Part shown: positions 48,088 through 58,495 of the stretch, one piece after another
Layout of the letters: every line of letters starts with the position of its first letter
Position numbering within the stretch: the stretch's first letter is position 1
Assembly (NCBI RefSeq): GCF_900105185.1
Contig: NZ_FNTJ01000001.1
Location: 1-64,000 of the forward strand
Reading direction: 5' to 3'
Origin: Pseudomonas saponiphila
Lineage (GTDB): Bacteria; Pseudomonadota; Gammaproteobacteria; Pseudomonadales; Pseudomonadaceae
DNA: 64,000 nucleotides
The notes under the pieces: model-generated
What the model saw: only the letters and a program-made list of their open reading frames with translations
What the model was told of the DNA's origin: nothing
Databases searched by the model: none
Made by a program: the position numbers and the translations under genes

Positions 48088-48246
48088 GGCCGGAAAATCC
48101 AGGATCGGGAGTGCAGCCGGAGGAAGAGTTGGCTGCCAAGGCCGTGCAGTGTACAGGACCGGGCGCGTGGAGGCGCCACGACGGTTCCTTCCTCTCGCCT
48201 GATGCCTCTATGATGCTGCTCATCTTGGGATTTCCGGAGCCAGCTC

Positions 48247-49401
48247 ATGCCATTGCCGTCCTTGAAGGAGCAGTTCGCCGCACTGATCGCCGCGCCGTCG
48301 GTGAGCTGCACCCAGCCTGCGCTGGACCAGTCCAACCGTGAGGTGATCGACTTGCTGGCCGGTTGGCTCGGCGACCTGGGGTTCAACTGCGATATCCAGC
48401 CGGTCAGCCCCGGCAAGTTCAACCTGCTGGCCAGCTACGGCAGTGGTCCTGGTGGACTGGTGCTGGCCGGGCACAGTGACACCGTGCCGTTCGACTCCGC
48501 GTTGTGGCAGAGCGATCCGCTGAAGCTGACCGAGGTCGACGGCCGCTGGGTCGGTCTGGGCAGTTGCGACATGAAGGGTTTTTTCGCCCTGATCATCGAA
48601 GCGGTGCGGCCGTTGCTGGAGCAGCCGTTCAAGCAGCCGCTGCTGATCCTGGCCACTTGCGACGAAGAGAGCTCCATGGCCGGGGCGCGGGCCCTGGCGG
48701 AAGCCGGGCGCCCTCTGGGGCGCGCGGCGGTGATCGGCGAACCCACCGGACTCAAGCCGATCCGCCTGCACAAGGGGGTGATGATGGAGCGCATCGACAT
48801 CCTCGGGCGCAGCGGCCACTCCTCTGACCCGAGCCTGGGCCGCAGTGCTCTGGAAGCGATGCACGACGCCATCGGCGAGCTGCGCGGGCTCCGGCTGCTG
48901 TGGCAACGCGAGTATCGCAATCCGCAGTTCAGCGTGCCGCAGCCGACCCTGAACTTCGGCTGCATCCATGGCGGCGACAACCCCAATCGCATCTGTGGCC
49001 AGTGTTCCCTGGAGTTCGACCTGCGGCCCTTGCCGGGCATGGACCCGCAGATGTTGCGCGAGGCCATTCGTCAGAAGCTGGCGCCGATCGCCCAGCGCCA
49101 TGAAGTGCAGATCGACTATGCCCCGCTGTTTCCTGCCGTGCCGCCGTTCGAGCAGCCCGAGGACGCCGAGTTGGTGCGGGTGGCTGAGCGGTTGACCGGG
49201 CATCGCGCCGAAGCAGTAGCGTTTGGCACCGAAGCGCCTTATCTTCAGCGCCTTGGCTGCGAGACCCTGGTGCTCGGTCCGGGTGATATCGCCTGTGCCC
49301 ACCAGCCGGGGGAATACCTCGAAATGTCACGCTTGCAGCCTACCGTGCATCTATTGCGAGAGCTGATCGAGCATTACTGCCTGACACCGGCCCAATTGTA
49401 A
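48247..49401 (+). CDS. argE: Acetylornithine deacetylase
   Basis: A 384-residue M20 metallopeptidase-family enzyme that deacetylates N-acetylornithine. Metal-site motifs: VLAGHSDTVPFD, the SCDMKGFFALIIEA segment, TCDEESSMAGARAL, and a C-terminal HQPGEYLEMSRL. It is followed by argA, as in other pseudomonads. Start at ATG 48247, with CCGGAG upstream. Confidence 0.93.
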   Translation: MPLPSLKEQFAALIAAPSVSCTQPALDQSNREVIDLLAGWLGDLGFNCDIQPVSPGKFNLLASYGSGPGGLVLAGHSDTVPFDSALWQSDPLKLTEVDGRWVGLGSCDMKGFFALIIEAVRPLLEQPFKQPLLILATCDEESSMAGARALAEAGRPLGRAAVIGEPTGLKPIRLHKGVMMERIDILGRSGHSSDPSLGRSALEAMHDAIGELRGLRLLWQREYRNPQFSVPQPTLNFGCIHGGDNPNRICGQCSLEFDLRPLPGMDPQMLREAIRQKLAPIAQRHEVQIDYAPLFPAVPPFEQPEDAELVRVAERLTGHRAEAVAFGTEAPYLQRLGCETLVLGPGDIACAHQPGEYLEMSRLQPTVHLLRELIEHYCLTPAQL

Positions 49402-49446
49402 GTAAATTGCCGGTATTCCTGTCCGTACCCATTGAGGAGAGTAAGC

Positions 49447-49473
49447 GTGTTGCCAAGCCTGTTCCGACGATAA
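49447..49473 (+). CDS. Candidate 8-residue leader peptide upstream of argA
   Basis: GTG at 49447, nine bases after GAGGAG, opens a short frame encoding MLPSLFRR and then TAA. The last two sense codons are the CGA CGA pair for arginine, a rare codon in pseudomonads. AGCCTGT in the coding part (49456-49462) can pair with ACAGGCT (49529-49535), close to the argA start at 49543. A ribosome stalled on the arginine codons could thus alter argA translation. It is too small for homology evidence, so this is a pattern-based call. Confidence 0.35.
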   Translation: MLPSLFRR

Positions 49474-49542
49474 CCATCAGCCCGCTGTGCGTTTTCCGTT
49501 TCGTCCTTTTATAGGCTGCTATTTATTTACAGGCTCAGGTTC

Positions 49543-50841
49543 ATGCCCGAATACGTCAATTGGCTTCGCCATGCGTCTCCCTACATCAATGCTCACCGGG
49601 ATTGCACCTTTGTGGTCATGCTCCCCGGCGACGGTGTTGAACACCCCAACTTCGGCAATATCGTTCACGACCTGGTGCTGCTGCACAGCCTGGGGGTGCG
49701 TCTGGTACTGGTGCACGGTTCCCGCCCGCAGATCGAAGCGCGCCTGGCGGCTCGTGGCCTGACCCCGCATTACCATCACGGCCTGCGCATCACTGATGCG
49801 GCGACCCTGGAGTGCGTGATCGACGCCGTCGGCCAGTTGCGCATTGCCATCGAGGCGCGGCTGTCCATGGACATGGCTTCGTCGCCGATGCAGGGCTCGC
49901 GGTTGCGGGTGGCCAGCGGCAACCTGGTGACGGCGCGGCCGATCGGCGTGCTGGAAGGCGTCGACTTCCACCACACCGGCGAAGTGCGTCGGGTCGATCG
50001 CAAGGGCATCAACCGCCTGCTGGATGAGCGCTCCATCGTGCTGCTGTCGCCCCTGGGTTATTCGCCCACCGGTGAAACCTTCAACCTGGCCTGCGAGGAC
50101 GTGGCGACCCGTGCCGCCATCGACCTGGGGGCCGACAAGCTGCTGCTGTTCGGTGCCGACCCTGGGCTGCTGGATGAAAACGGCAAGCTGGTGCGTGAGC
50201 TGCGTCCGCAACAGGTGCCGGCCCATCTTCAGCGCCTGGGCAGCAACTACCAGGCCGAGCTGCTGGATGCCGCCGCCGAGGCTTGCCGTGGCGGGGTGGG
50301 GCGCAGCCATATCGTCAGCTATGCCGAAGATGGGGCGCTGTTGACCGAGCTTTTCACCCGTGATGGCGGCGGCACCCTGGTGGCCCAGGAGCAGTTCGAG
50401 CGGGTGCGCGAGGCGGCGATCGAAGACGTCGGCGGATTGCTGGATCTGATCAGTCCGCTGGAGGAGCAGGGCATCCTGGTGCGGCGTTCCCGCGAGGTGC
50501 TGGAGCGCGAGATCGAACAGTTCAGCGTGGTCGAGCGCGAGGGCATGATCATTGCCTGCGCGGCCTTGTACCAGATTGCCGATTCCGATGCCGGTGAACT
50601 GGCCTGTCTGGCGGTGAACCCGGAATATCGCCATGGCAAACGTGGCGATGAACTGTTGGAAAGGATCGAAGCCCGGGCCCGGGCCCAGGGCCTGAAAACC
50701 TTGTTCGTGCTCACCACCCGCACCGCGCACTGGTTCCGTGAGCGAGGTTTTGTGCCCAGCAGCGTCGAGCGCCTGCCTTCGGCCAGGGCTTCGCTGTACA
50801 ACTATCAGCGCAACTCGAAGATCTTCGAGAAGGCTCTCTGA
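49543..50841 (+). CDS. argA: Amino-acid N-acetyltransferase (N-acetylglutamate synthase)
   Basis: First enzyme of arginine synthesis. The 432-residue protein has an N-terminal amino-acid-kinase-like domain (LPGDGVEHPNFGNIVHDLVLLHSLGVRLVLVHGSRPQIEARLA) and a C-terminal GNAT acetyltransferase domain (GELACLAVNPEYRHGKRGDELLERIEARARAQGLKTLFVLTTRTAHWFRERGF). Start at ATG 49543 (MPEYVNWLRHASPYINAHR). Feedback inhibition by arginine is expected from the kinase-like domain. Confidence 0.95.
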   Translation: MPEYVNWLRHASPYINAHRDCTFVVMLPGDGVEHPNFGNIVHDLVLLHSLGVRLVLVHGSRPQIEARLAARGLTPHYHHGLRITDAATLECVIDAVGQLRIAIEARLSMDMASSPMQGSRLRVASGNLVTARPIGVLEGVDFHHTGEVRRVDRKGINRLLDERSIVLLSPLGYSPTGETFNLACEDVATRAAIDLGADKLLLFGADPGLLDENGKLVRELRPQQVPAHLQRLGSNYQAELLDAAAEACRGGVGRSHIVSYAEDGALLTELFTRDGGGTLVAQEQFERVREAAIEDVGGLLDLISPLEEQGILVRRSREVLEREIEQFSVVEREGMIIACAALYQIADSDAGELACLAVNPEYRHGKRGDELLERIEARARAQGLKTLFVLTTRTAHWFRERGFVPSSVERLPSARASLYNYQRNSKIFEKAL

Positions 50842-50865
50842 GTCCTCCGCTCGTCCCGCAATCGG

Positions 50866-50905
50866 CAACGCCTCGGTCCCTGGATCGAGGCGTTGTGCTT
50901 TAGGG
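50866..50905 (+). terminator. argA terminator
   Basis: CAACGCCTCG (50866-50875) pairs with CGAGGCGTTG (50886-50895), followed by TGCTTT, 25 bp after the argA stop codon. Confidence 0.7.
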
Positions 50906-51339
50906 ACATGTCAGAAAAATTTCATTTCGATACAAAAACTGTAACAAATTGACGGGAGGATAGGCTCTTAGCCATGATTGCGTCGCTTTTTTGATCCTGT
51001 TCGACGTTTTTCGTCTAAAACGCTCCGGATCATGGGCAGCAAGATCGGAAAATTCTTTTTAGCAATGAGCTTGCAAGTGTCTACGCTGGGTAGTTCGGCG
51101 TGTTGATGGTCAGCTTTATTCCTGAAAGGCATGAAAAAGAATTAAACAATTCTTTTTGGGTTTATGAGTAATTCATTACCCTGCAGGGACCAAATTACGG
51201 CGATTAGACCATGGTCGTAGACACAGATCGTTACGATTGACTTATCAGTCACGGTCTGGCGCTAATCGCGCATCTGTGGCACCCGGGCGTTCGATCCGGG
51301 GCCAGGAACCACAAGAATTAGAAACGAGAGGAGCGAAAC
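50906..51339. other. Regulatory region upstream of the OprD-family porin gene
   Basis: About 430 bp of lower-GC DNA without a supported gene. Short frames here show no family resemblance. AGGAGCG precedes the porin start at 51340. The porin promoter should lie here; I could not assign -35/-10 boxes with confidence. Confidence 0.5.
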
Positions 51340-52737
51340 ATGAACAAGTCCACCTTGGCCCTGGCTGTGGCCGTAGGGGTTTTGGCGCAGCAGGCAGGCG
51401 CCGCCGGTTTCATCGAAGACAGCAAGGCCACCTTGGGGCTGCGTAACTTCTATATCAATACCGATAACCGTGATGGTGATACCAAAGCCGCCAAAGCCCA
51501 GAACAAGCAGGAAGAATGGGGCCAAGGCTTCATCTTCAACTTCACCTCTGGCTACACCGAAGGCACCGTAGGTTTCGGTCTGGACGCTATCGGCTTGCTG
51601 GGCGTGCGCCTGGATTCCGGTGGCGGCACCAACGGCGCAACCACCACATCTGCTGGCGGCACCATTTTCCCGACTCACTCCTCCAGCGGCAAAAACGCTC
51701 AAGCGGTGAACGACTACTCCAGCCTGGGCCTGACCGGCAAGGTCAAGGTTTCCCAGACCGAGCTGAAGATCGGCACCCTGCAACCGAACAACCCGGTGAT
51801 CAAGTACAACGACGGTCGTCTGTTGCCACAAACCTTCCAGGGCGGCCAGATCACTTCGAACGAGATCAAGGACCTGACCCTGACCGCAGGTCAGATCGAG
51901 CACGCCAAAGGGCGTAACTCGAGCAACAACGAAGGCCTGTCCATCGCCGGTGCCAACGCCAGCTCCAACTACGATGCCGGCAAGTTCAGCAACAAGTTCT
52001 ACTACGCTGGTGCGGACTACAAGATCACCAAGGATCTGACCGCTTCGTACTACTACGGTGAGCTGAAAGACTTCTACTCGCAGAACTTCCTGGGCCTGGT
52101 ACACAACTGGTCCATCGGTCCTGGCGTGCTGAAAAGCGACCTGCGCTACTACCGCAGCCGCGACAACGGCTCCAACGGCGACACTGCTGCCTACTACACC
52201 ACTGGCTACTACCCGGACAAAGGCCTGTCGGCAATCACCAAGGGCAAGGTTGACAACAACCTGTACAGCTACCTGGCCCTGTACTCGGTTGAAGGTCACA
52301 CCTTCGGTGGCGGCTACCAGTACAGCAACGGTGACAGCGACTTCCCTTGGCTGAACCAGGGTGACGGTTCGTCCAACAGCACCATCACCGACATGCAGAT
52401 CCAGAAGTTCGCCCGTGCCGGCGAGCGTACCTGGCAGGCTCGCTACGCCTATGACTTCGCCAAGGTTGGCGTGCCTGGCCTGACCGCCGGCATCATCTAC
52501 CTGCGCGGCAACAACATCGACACCGCCGGTAAAGTCGGTGCTGCTCAGAAGCTCACTCTGGGCACTGGCGGCACCGAGTGGGAACGCGACCTGACCCTGT
52601 CCTACGTGGTTCCGCAAGGTCCGCTGAAGAACCTGGGTCTGACCTGGAAAAACGCCATGTGGCGTAACGACATTCCGGGCCAGCGCGACCAGGACGAAAA
52701 CCGTCTGATCGTCAGCTACTCGATCCCGTTGAAGTAA
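51340..52737 (+). CDS. OprD/OprE-family outer membrane porin
   Basis: A 465-residue porin with signal peptide MNKSTLALAVAVGVLAQQAGA and mature start AGFIEDSKATLGLRNFYINTDNRD, typical of OprD-family substrate-specific channels. The rest shows the alternating aromatic/polar pattern of a beta barrel and ends ENRLIVSYSIPLK with an aromatic-free C-terminal strand. Substrate unknown; family members take up basic amino acids or small organic acids. Strong codon bias suggests high expression. Confidence 0.9.
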   Translation: MNKSTLALAVAVGVLAQQAGAAGFIEDSKATLGLRNFYINTDNRDGDTKAAKAQNKQEEWGQGFIFNFTSGYTEGTVGFGLDAIGLLGVRLDSGGGTNGATTTSAGGTIFPTHSSSGKNAQAVNDYSSLGLTGKVKVSQTELKIGTLQPNNPVIKYNDGRLLPQTFQGGQITSNEIKDLTLTAGQIEHAKGRNSSNNEGLSIAGANASSNYDAGKFSNKFYYAGADYKITKDLTASYYYGELKDFYSQNFLGLVHNWSIGPGVLKSDLRYYRSRDNGSNGDTAAYYTTGYYPDKGLSAITKGKVDNNLYSYLALYSVEGHTFGGGYQYSNGDSDFPWLNQGDGSSNSTITDMQIQKFARAGERTWQARYAYDFAKVGVPGLTAGIIYLRGNNIDTAGKVGAAQKLTLGTGGTEWERDLTLSYVVPQGPLKNLGLTWKNAMWRNDIPGQRDQDENRLIVSYSIPLK

Positions 52738-52747
52738 TTCGCGGTTC

Positions 52748-52780
52748 AAGCCTCGCCCGGCGCAATGCCGGGCGAGGTAC
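52748..52780 (+). terminator. Porin gene terminator
   Basis: CCTCGCCCGGC (52751-52761) pairs with GCCGGGCGAGG (52767-52777), 13 bp after the porin stop. No marked T tract follows, but the stem is strong. Confidence 0.65.
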
Positions 52781-53010
52781 TGCTTCAAGTCAGGCCCACC
52801 CCCGTGAGCCCTTCCTGAATTCCCCTCTTTGTACAGCGACTCAAGGCCTTCTCGAACCTTGTTGAGAAGGGTGGTCTTCGCCTGCGCGTGAGTCCAGTGA
52901 AGAGATTTTTAATATTCCTTTCGGGTCTTAATAAATCGATATTTATTCTTTTTAAATAAGCTCCAGCGCAGGCAGAGTAGCTTCATCACGCACTCACAGG
53001 AGCAGCACCC

Positions 53011-53649
53011 ATGAGCCTCAGACTGGGCGACATCGCCCCCGACTTCGAACAGGATTCCAGTGCCGGCAAGATTCGTTTCCACGAGTGGCTGGGCGACAGC
53101 TGGGGCGTGCTGTTTTCCCATCCGGCGGACTTCACTCCTGTGTGCACCACCGAGCTGGGCTTCACTGCCAAGCTCAAGGACGAATTCGCCCAGCGCGGGG
53201 TGAAAGCCATTGCCCTGTCGGTGGACCCGGTGGACTCCCATCACAAGTGGATCGAGGACATCAACGAAACCCAGAACACCCGGGTCAACTTCCCGATCCT
53301 GGCGGACGCCGATCGCAAGGTGTCGGACCTCTACGACCTGATCCACCCCAATGCCAGCGACACCTTGACCGTGCGTTCGCTATTCATCATCGACCCGAAC
53401 AAGAAGATCCGCCTGACCATCACCTATCCAGCCAGCACCGGGCGCAACTTCCATGAAATTCTCCGGGTGATCGATTCGCTGCAACTCACCGACAACTACA
53501 AGGTGGCCACGCCGGCCAACTGGCAGGACGGTGACGAAGTGGTGATCGTGCCTTCGCTCAAGGACGAGGACGAGATCAAGCGCCGCTTTCCCAAAGGCTA
53601 TCGCGCAGTGAAGCCCTACCTGCGCCTGACTCCACAACCCAACCGCTGA
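53011..53649 (+). CDS. lsfA: 1-Cys peroxiredoxin (LsfA-like)
   Basis: A 212-residue Prx6-type peroxidase: DIAPDFEQDSSAGKIRFHEWLGDSWGVLFSHPADFTPVCTTELGF carries the single peroxidatic Cys (about residue 46), and the long C-terminal part lacks a resolving Cys. It lies just upstream of the ssu operon, the setting of lsfA in other Pseudomonas, where it is induced by sulfate starvation. Start ATG 53011. Confidence 0.9.
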   Translation: MSLRLGDIAPDFEQDSSAGKIRFHEWLGDSWGVLFSHPADFTPVCTTELGFTAKLKDEFAQRGVKAIALSVDPVDSHHKWIEDINETQNTRVNFPILADADRKVSDLYDLIHPNASDTLTVRSLFIIDPNKKIRLTITYPASTGRNFHEILRVIDSLQLTDNYKVATPANWQDGDEVVIVPSLKDEDEIKRRFPKGYRAVKPYLRLTPQPNR

Positions 53650-53662
53650 CCCACTCACCGCT

Positions 53663-53746
53663 GCAGGAGCCGGCTTGCCGGCGAAGGCGGTCGTGAGGTC
53701 GATGCAAGGTTTTGCGGGCTTGTTCGCGGGCAAGCCCGCTCCTACG
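53663..53746. repeat. Paired Pseudomonas REP elements
   Basis: AGGAGCCGGCTTGCCGGCGA (from 53665) and the inverted GTTCGCGGGCAAGCCCGCTC (from 53722) form a typical convergent REP pair between lsfA and the ssu operon. Confidence 0.8.
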
Positions 53747-53784
53747 GAGAGCTCAGGGGTAACAGAACCACAAAGCAGGGGTTT

Positions 53785-53813
53785 TAAGGCCGTTTCGACG
53801 GCCTATTTTTTTG
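53785..53813 (+). terminator. Intrinsic terminator downstream of lsfA
   Basis: AGGCCGT (53787-53793), TTCG loop, ACGGCCT (53798-53804) then ATTTTTTT: a textbook intrinsic terminator after the REP pair, separating lsfA from ssuE. Confidence 0.85.
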
Positions 53814-53961
53814 CCTGGAAATCACCGTTTCTTATATTCATTAAAGGAATAAACAAATGAAAAAATAAGATTTATGGATATATAAATAGGCTGTTAAGGT
53901 CTGTGCAGTCCGGCGAGATCGCATCCCGCGAATCGCTCATCTTGTTCAAGGAATCCCGTGA

Positions 53962-54555
53962 ATGCTGGTGGTCTCTCTCGGTGGCAGTCCCAGCCAACGC
54001 TCCCGTTCCGGGGTGTTGCTGGAGTTGGCCAAGCGCTGGTTACAGCAGCACGGCGTGGAAGTGGTCAGTTACCAGGTGCGGGACTTCCCGGCCGAGGATC
54101 TGCTCCACGCTCGCTTCGACAGCCCCAAGGTCATCGACTTGCTGCAACAGATCGACCAGGCCGATGGCCTGCTGATCGCCACGCCGGTGTACAAGGCGTC
54201 GTTTTCCGGGGCATTGAAAACCCTGCTCGACCTGCTGCCGGAGCGTGCCCTGAGCCACAAGGTGGTATTGCCCATGGCCACCGGCGGCAGCATCGCCCAT
54301 ATGCTGGCGGTGGACTACGCCCTCAAGCCCGTGCTCTCGGCGCTCAAGGCCCAGGAAATGCTCCAGGGCATCTTTGCCGAGGACAGCCAGATCGCCTATG
54401 GCGAAGGCAGTGTCCAGCCGCAGCTGGCCGAGGCCCTGGAACTGCGCCTGCGCGAGGCGTTGGAGCAGTTCCATAGCGCCATGGCGCGCCGCCCCAAGCC
54501 GCTGGACCCGCATCTGTTGAATGAACGTCTGTTGAGTGCTCGCTGGAGCATTTGA
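53962..54555 (+). CDS. ssuE: NAD(P)H-dependent FMN reductase
   Basis: Supplies reduced FMN to SsuD. The 197-residue flavodoxin-fold protein has [30 protein letters not shown] at the N-terminus and [28 protein letters not shown] in the middle. Start at ATG 53962, nine bases after AAGGA. First gene of the ssuEADCB operon; the upstream AT-rich region likely holds a sulfur-starvation promoter. Confidence 0.92.
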   Translation: MLVVSLGGSPSQRSRSGVLLELAKRWLQQHGVEVVSYQVRDFPAEDLLHARFDSPKVIDLLQQIDQADGLLIATPVYKASFSGALKTLLDLLPERALSHKVVLPMATGGSIAHMLAVDYALKPVLSALKAQEMLQGIFAEDSQIAYGEGSVQPQLAEALELRLREALEQFHSAMARRPKPLDPHLLNERLLSARWSI

Positions 54556-54646
54556 GCCACACCCCTGATTTGAAGTACTGACCTTACTCGCCCGCCAACG
54601 GGCAAGCAGGTGCAGCCACAACCCCCACAGCAAAAAGGAGAGCGCC

Positions 54647-55612
54647 ATGCGCCCTGTTATTTTGCGTCGCGGTCTGGTCGCTCTGTTTGCTGCGGCTGTG
54701 TCCTTCGGCGCCATCGTTCAAGCTCAAGCCGAAACCCTGCGTATCGGTTATCAGAAGTACGGCACCCTGGTGCTGCTCAAGGCCAAGGGCACCCTGGAAA
54801 AGCGCCTGGCGCAGCAAGGCGTGGACGTGAAGTGGACCGAGTTTCCCGGTGGTCCGCAGTTGCTGGAAGGGCTGAACGTCGGTTCCATCGACTTCGGCGT
54901 GACCGGCGAAACCCCGCCGGTGTTCGCCCAGGCCGCCGGTGCCGATCTGCTCTACGTGGCCTACGAACCTCCGGCGCCCCATAGCGAGGCGATCCTGGTG
55001 CCCAAGGACTCGCCGATCAAGTCGGTGCAGGACCTCAAGGGCAAGAAAGTGGTGCTGAACAAGGGCTCCAACGTTCATTACCTGCTGGTCCGTGCCCTGG
55101 AAGACGCCGGCCTCAAGTACAGCGACATCCAGACCGTGTTCCTGCCCCCGGCCGATGCCCGCGCTGCGTTCGAGCGCGGCAGCGTCGACGCCTGGGTCAT
55201 CTGGGACCCCTACCAGGCGGCGGCTGAGCAGCAACTGCAGGCGCGCACCCTGCGCGACGGCAGCGGCATCGTCGACAACCACCAGTTCTACCTGGCGACC
55301 AAACCCTACGCACAGCAGCACCCAGAAGTGATCAAGGCCCTGGTGGAAGAGGTACGGGCGGTGGGCGAGTGGTCCAAGGCCAACCCGCAGGAGGTCACCG
55401 AGCAGGTGGCGCCGCTGCTCGGCCTGTCCACTGACATCACCCTGACCTCGGTGAAGCGCCAGGGCTACGGCGCGGGCTTCCTGACTCCGGAGGTGATCGC
55501 CGCGCAGCAGAAAATCGCCGACAGCTTCTATCAGCTCAAGCTGATTCCCAAGCCGCTGAGCATCAAAGACGTGATCTGGACGCCCACCGCCGCCGTGGCC
55601 AAAGCGCCGTAA
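54647..55612 (+). CDS. ssuA: Aliphatic sulfonate ABC transporter binding protein
   Basis: A 321-residue periplasmic protein with signal peptide (LRRGLVALFAAAVSFGAIVQAQA). The body ETLRIGYQKYGTLVLLKAKGTLEKRLAQQGVDVKWTEFPGGPQLLEGLNVGSIDFGVTGETPPVFAQAAGA is typical of SsuA. Start at ATG 54647 with AAAGGAG upstream. Delivers sulfonates to SsuCB. Confidence 0.94.
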   Translation: MRPVILRRGLVALFAAAVSFGAIVQAQAETLRIGYQKYGTLVLLKAKGTLEKRLAQQGVDVKWTEFPGGPQLLEGLNVGSIDFGVTGETPPVFAQAAGADLLYVAYEPPAPHSEAILVPKDSPIKSVQDLKGKKVVLNKGSNVHYLLVRALEDAGLKYSDIQTVFLPPADARAAFERGSVDAWVIWDPYQAAAEQQLQARTLRDGSGIVDNHQFYLATKPYAQQHPEVIKALVEEVRAVGEWSKANPQEVTEQVAPLLGLSTDITLTSVKRQGYGAGFLTPEVIAAQQKIADSFYQLKLIPKPLSIKDVIWTPTAAVAKAP

Positions 55613-55636
55613 ATCGAACCCTTAGGAGACAACTCC

Positions 55637-56785
55637 ATGAGCCTCAACATCTTCTGGTTTCTGCCCACTCACGGCGACGGCCATTACCTTGGCACCGCCG
55701 AAGGCGCTCGCGCCGTGGATCATGCCTACCTGCAACAGATCGCCCAGGCCGCCGACCGCCTGGGCTTTGGTGGCGTGCTGATTCCCACCGGACGCTCCTG
55801 CGAGGATTCCTGGCTGGTGGCGGCTTCGCTGATTCCGGTGACCCAGCGCCTGAAGTTCCTGGTCGCCCTGCGCCCCGGGATCATTTCCCCGACGGTGGCG
55901 GCGCGCCAGGCTGCGACCCTGGATCGGCTGTCCGGTGGCCGGGCGCTGTTCAACCTGGTGACCGGTGGCGATCCGGACGAGCTGGCCGGTGACGGCCTGT
56001 TCCTCGACCATGAAGAGCGTTACCAGGCCTCTGTGGAGTTCACCCGTATCTGGCGCCGGGTGCTGGAAGGCGAAACCGTGGATTACGACGGCCAGCACAT
56101 CAGTGTGAAGGGCGCCAAGCTGCTCTATCCGCCACTGCAAAAACCCCGTCCGCCGCTGTATTTCGGCGGCTCTTCGGAAGCCGCCCAGGACCTGGCCGCC
56201 GAGCAGGTGGAGATGGTCCTGACCTGGGGCGAGCCACCGGCCGCCGTGGCCGAGAAGATCCAGCAGGTGCGCGACAAGGCCGCCAAGCTCGGACGCAGCG
56301 TGCGCTTCGGCATCCGCCTGCACGTGATCGTGCGGGAAACCAATGCCGAAGCCTGGCAGGCCGCCGAACGCCTGATTTCCCATCTGGACGACGACACCAT
56401 CGCCCGGGCTCAGGCATCCCTGGCGCGCTTCGATTCGGTTGGCCAGCAGCGCATGGCGGCCCTGCATGGTGGTCGTCGCGACCGGTTGGAAGTCAGCCCC
56501 AATCTCTGGGCCGGCGTCGGTCTGGTACGTGGCGGTGCCGGCACCGCTCTGGTGGGAGACGGCCCTACGGTGGCGGCGCGGATGAAAGAGTACGCGGACC
56601 TGGGCATCGATACCTTCATCTTCTCCGGTTATCCACACCTGGAAGAGTCCTATCGCGTGGCCGAGTTACTGTTCCCGCACCTGGATATCGAACGGCCCAA
56701 ACTGCCTGAAGCGGCCGGTTACGTCAGCCCGTTCGGGGAGATGGTCGCCAACGACATCATTCCCAAAGCCGCGTCCCAGAGCTGA
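55637..56785 (+). CDS. ssuD: FMNH2-dependent alkanesulfonate monooxygenase
   Basis: Releases sulfite from alkanesulfonates using FMNH2 from SsuE and O2. The 382-residue luciferase-fold protein has [53 protein letters not shown], and [28 protein letters not shown], all typical. Start at ATG 55637 with TTAGGAGA upstream. Confidence 0.95.
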   Translation: MSLNIFWFLPTHGDGHYLGTAEGARAVDHAYLQQIAQAADRLGFGGVLIPTGRSCEDSWLVAASLIPVTQRLKFLVALRPGIISPTVAARQAATLDRLSGGRALFNLVTGGDPDELAGDGLFLDHEERYQASVEFTRIWRRVLEGETVDYDGQHISVKGAKLLYPPLQKPRPPLYFGGSSEAAQDLAAEQVEMVLTWGEPPAAVAEKIQQVRDKAAKLGRSVRFGIRLHVIVRETNAEAWQAAERLISHLDDDTIARAQASLARFDSVGQQRMAALHGGRRDRLEVSPNLWAGVGLVRGGAGTALVGDGPTVAARMKEYADLGIDTFIFSGYPHLEESYRVAELLFPHLDIERPKLPEAAGYVSPFGEMVANDIIPKAASQS

Positions 56786-56794
56786 GGTGCGGTC

Positions 56795-57583
56795 ATGAAT
56801 GGACAACGCATAGTGCAGCGTCTGGCGCCCTGGGGCCTGCCCTTGCTACTGCTCGCGGTGTGGCAGCTGTCGGTGTCGGCGGGGTGGCTCTCGACCCGCA
56901 TCCTGCCGGCCCCCAGCGCGGTGATCGAAGCCGGGATCAGTCTGGTACGCAGCGGTGATATCTGGACCCACCTGGCCATCAGTGGCTGGCGCGCGGGGCT
57001 GGGGTTTGTCATCGGTGGCGGTATCGGCCTGGCCCTGGGCTTCATCACCGGCCTGTCGAAGTGGGGCGAGCGGCTGCTGGACAGCTCGGTGCAGATGATC
57101 CGCAACGTGCCGCACCTGGCGCTGATTCCGCTGGTGATCCTGTGGTTCGGCATCGATGAGTCGGCGAAGATTTTCCTGGTGGCCCTGGGCACCCTGTTTC
57201 CCATCTACCTCAACACCTACCACGGCATCCGCAACGTCGATCCGGCGCTGGTGGAGATGGCGCGCAGCTATGGCCTGTCCGGCTTTGCGCTGTTTCGCCA
57301 GGTGATCCTGCCGGGGGCCTTGCCCTCGATCCTGGTGGGCGTGCGCTTTGCCCTGGGCTTCATGTGGCTGACCCTGATCGTCGCCGAAACCATCTCCGCC
57401 AGCTCGGGCATCGGCTACCTGGCGATGAACGCCCGGGAATTCCTACAGACCGACGTGGTGGTGCTGGCCATCGTCATGTACGCAGTGCTCGGCAAGCTGG
57501 CGGATCTGGCCGCGCGTGGCCTGGAACGGGTCTGGCTGCGCTGGCATCCGGCCTACCAAGTGGCCAAGGGGGATGCCCAATGA
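56795..57583 (+). CDS. ssuC: Aliphatic sulfonate ABC transporter permease
   Basis: A 262-residue inner membrane permease with about six membrane segments and the EAA-type loop [31 protein letters not shown]-terminus [30 protein letters not shown]. It starts nine bases after ssuD and overlaps ssuB (ATGA). Confidence 0.93.
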   Translation: MNGQRIVQRLAPWGLPLLLLAVWQLSVSAGWLSTRILPAPSAVIEAGISLVRSGDIWTHLAISGWRAGLGFVIGGGIGLALGFITGLSKWGERLLDSSVQMIRNVPHLALIPLVILWFGIDESAKIFLVALGTLFPIYLNTYHGIRNVDPALVEMARSYGLSGFALFRQVILPGALPSILVGVRFALGFMWLTLIVAETISASSGIGYLAMNAREFLQTDVVVLAIVMYAVLGKLADLAARGLERVWLRWHPAYQVAKGDAQ

Positions 57584-58386
57584 CGGCTCAACAACCTCCA
57601 CGGCTGCTGCGGGGCATTCCCCTGGCCGTGCGCAAACTGCAAAAGACTTTCGGCTCGCGCCAGGTGCTGCGGGAAATCGACCTGCACATTCCCGCCGGCC
57701 AGTTCGTCGCGGTGGTGGGGCGCAGCGGTTGCGGCAAGAGCACCTTGCTGCGCCTGCTGGCCGGACTCGACCAGCCTTCGGCCGGGGAGTTGCTGGCGGG
57801 CTCCGCGCCCTTGAGCGCCGCCATCGAAGACACCCGGCTGATGTTCCAGGAAGCGCGTTTGCTGCCCTGGAAGAAAGTCATCGACAACGTCGGGCTCGGT
57901 CTTGCGGGCAACTGGCGGCCCCAGGCCCTGGAAGCCCTTGAGGCGGTGGGCCTGGCCGATCGCGCCAATGAGTGGCCGGCGGCGCTGTCTGGTGGCCAGA
58001 AGCAGCGTGTGGCGCTGGCCCGGGCCCTGATCCATCAACCGCGGCTGTTGCTGCTGGACGAACCGTTGGGGGCGCTGGATGCCCTGACCCGGATCGAGAT
58101 GCAGCAGTTGATCGAGCGCCTGTGGCAGCAGCACGGTTTTACCGTATTGCTGGTGACCCACGATGTCAGCGAGGCGGTGGCGATTGCCGATCGGGTGATC
58201 CTGATCGAGGACGGCGAGGTGGGACTGGACCTGCACGTCGAGCTGCCGCGTCCGCGCGTGCGGGGTTCCCATCGTCTGGCGGCCCTGGAAACCCAAGTCC
58301 TCAACCGCGTGCTGTCACTGCCCGGCTCGCCGCCGGAACCGGAACCCGTTTCACCCTTGCCCACGCAGTTGCGTTGGGCGCTCTAG
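57580..58386 (+). CDS. ssuB: Aliphatic sulfonate ABC transporter ATPase
   Basis: A 268-residue ABC ATPase: Walker [13 protein letters not shown]-loop [11 protein letters not shown], signature [16 protein letters not shown], Walker [13 protein letters not shown], switch LLVTHD. Start at ATG 57580 overlapping the ssuC stop; upstream open frame is ssuC shadow. Completes the SsuABC transporter. Confidence 0.95.
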   Translation: MTAQQPPRLLRGIPLAVRKLQKTFGSRQVLREIDLHIPAGQFVAVVGRSGCGKSTLLRLLAGLDQPSAGELLAGSAPLSAAIEDTRLMFQEARLLPWKKVIDNVGLGLAGNWRPQALEALEAVGLADRANEWPAALSGGQKQRVALARALIHQPRLLLLDEPLGALDALTRIEMQQLIERLWQQHGFTVLLVTHDVSEAVAIADRVILIEDGEVGLDLHVELPRPRVRGSHRLAALETQVLNRVLSLPGSPPEPEPVSPLPTQLRWAL

Positions 58387-58495
58387 AGCAGCGGCAAGTG
58401 TTCAGCTGCAAGCGACAGGCAAGAGCCCCGTGCTCCCGCTTGCCGCTGACCGCTTGAAGCTTGCAGCTCTGTTTTTCGACCCCAGGAGAAATACC

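Noticed and set aside
51250..51300. Sigma-54 promoter (TGGCAC) before the porin gene
   Set aside because: TGGCAC occurs but the matching TTGC(A/T) at the right spacing is absent.
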